Of a stretch of 64,000 bases of DNA, positions 63,749 to 64,000 are shown piece after piece. Position numbers and translations under genes: made by a program. This DNA is from Algoriphagus sp. A40 (GTDB taxonomy: Bacteria > Bacteroidota > Bacteroidia > Cytophagales > Cyclobacteriaceae). Below the pieces are notes generated by a model. It had not been told where the DNA came from. It did not search any database and was given only the letters and a program-made list of their open reading frames with translations. The stretch spans positions 1 to 64,000 of the forward strand of contig NZ_MUNY01000031.1 in NCBI RefSeq assembly GCF_002002735.1, read 5' to 3'. The number at the start of each line of letters is the position of its first letter. The stretch's first letter is position 1.

Positions 63749-64000
63749 ATGATGAAATATACTTCACTACCCAGAGAACTTTATATCCGTAACCGGGCAA
63801 AATTTGCCGCCAAAATGGCGAAGAATTCGGTCGCGGTTTTCAATTCCAATGACATCATGCCGACGAATGCCGACGGCACAATGAAATTCCGCCAAAACAA
63901 TGATTTGTTTTACCTCTGTGGAATTGATCAGGAAGAAACAATCCTGCTTATTGCTCCGGATTGTCCAAATCCCGCCATGCGTGAGGTTCTTTTTCTCCGC
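63749..64000 (+). CDS. Aminopeptidase P N-terminal domain protein (cut by window end)
   Basis: The first 84 codons of a protein that continues past the window. LPRELYIRNRAKFAAKM, VFNSNDIMPTNADGT and RQNNDLFYLCGIDQEETILLIAP match the N-terminal domain of aminopeptidase P (M24B). There is no signal peptide, so this one is cytosolic, unlike the exported member at 19920-21521. The start may be either of two adjacent ATGs. Confidence 0.8.
   Translation, partial: MMKYTSLPRELYIRNRAKFAAKMAKNSVAVFNSNDIMPTNADGTMKFRQNNDLFYLCGIDQEETILLIAPDCPNPAMREVLFLR

Overview
The window is a chromosomal segment of a Bacteroidota bacterium, most likely a member of the Cytophagales (Cyclobacteriaceae/Algoriphagus-like). 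This rests on family content: DUF3078, DUF4421-like and DUF5687 proteins, a RemB/Wzi-like outer-membrane protein, a PafA-type phosphatase, a PPK2 class III kinase and a monomeric isocitrate dehydrogenase. Other signs are the weak Shine-Dalgarno sequences, tRNA genes without encoded CCA, and a tmRNA tag reading GETSYAMAA. No 16S rRNA is present, so the placement is an inference.

Layout. 0.2-2.6 kb: glycosyltransferases and an FkbM methyltransferase (surface polysaccharide). 3.3-21.5 kb: mostly housekeeping and surface genes (OM protein, ALDH7-type dehydrogenase, PPK2, phosphofructokinase, acetylxylan-esterase-like protein, two metallo-beta-lactamase-fold enzymes, an ORF6N protein, ComM/YifB, an MsbA-like exporter, RemB-like protein, aminopeptidase P). 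21.6-25.4 kb: PafA, homogentisate dioxygenase, GH16. 26.4-35.4 kb: a two-armed sugar-oxidation cluster (MFS transporter, two exported TIM-barrel proteins, GMC oxidoreductase plus Tat subunit, Gfo/Idh/MocA oxidoreductase, cytosolic TIM-barrel epimerase, lipoprotein cytochrome c, DUF1080 hydrolase). It reads as a periplasmic 3-keto-glycoside pathway feeding cytosolic conversion. 35.7-37.7 kb: a tRNA array (Lys, Arg, Pro, Lys) with several broken tRNA copies whose anticodon arms are replaced by a CCCGAT-N4-ATCGGG hairpin, together with a GIY-YIG nuclease gene. 38.2-50.1 kb: metabolism and maintenance (gapA, monomeric icd, an overlapping Ric-like/ruvX/def/amidase operon, CtpA-like protease, tandem VOC proteins, nitroreductase). 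50.2-52.4 kb: ABC exporter pair. 52.4-56.6 kb: an unusual accessory locus. 56.65-64 kb: ssrA, dnaX, DUF3078 protein, MltD-like LysM transglycosylase, O-methyltransferase, M16 peptidase and a truncated aminopeptidase P at the window edge.

The most unusual system is at 52.4-56.6 kb, next to the 3' end of ssrA. A 450-residue protein there has two segments resembling the paired palm domains of Cas10/Csm1: an LRGR motif followed by a Gly-rich strand, then an LDIS strand and a TCDD turn where Cas10 has GGDD. No CRISPR array or other cas gene is visible. It is translationally coupled to a GT8 glycosyltransferase, followed by a GT32-like one, and is divergent from a tyrosine phosphatase with a novel N-terminal region. 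This may be a Cas10-derived signalling or regulatory protein recruited to a glycan locus.

Other strong signals: dnaX is split at an A10 run in a way that predicts programmed tau/gamma production by slippage. The ORF6N gene carries two nested perfect palindromes in its coding sequence. A 166-bp imperfect palindrome fills one convergent intergenic gap exactly.
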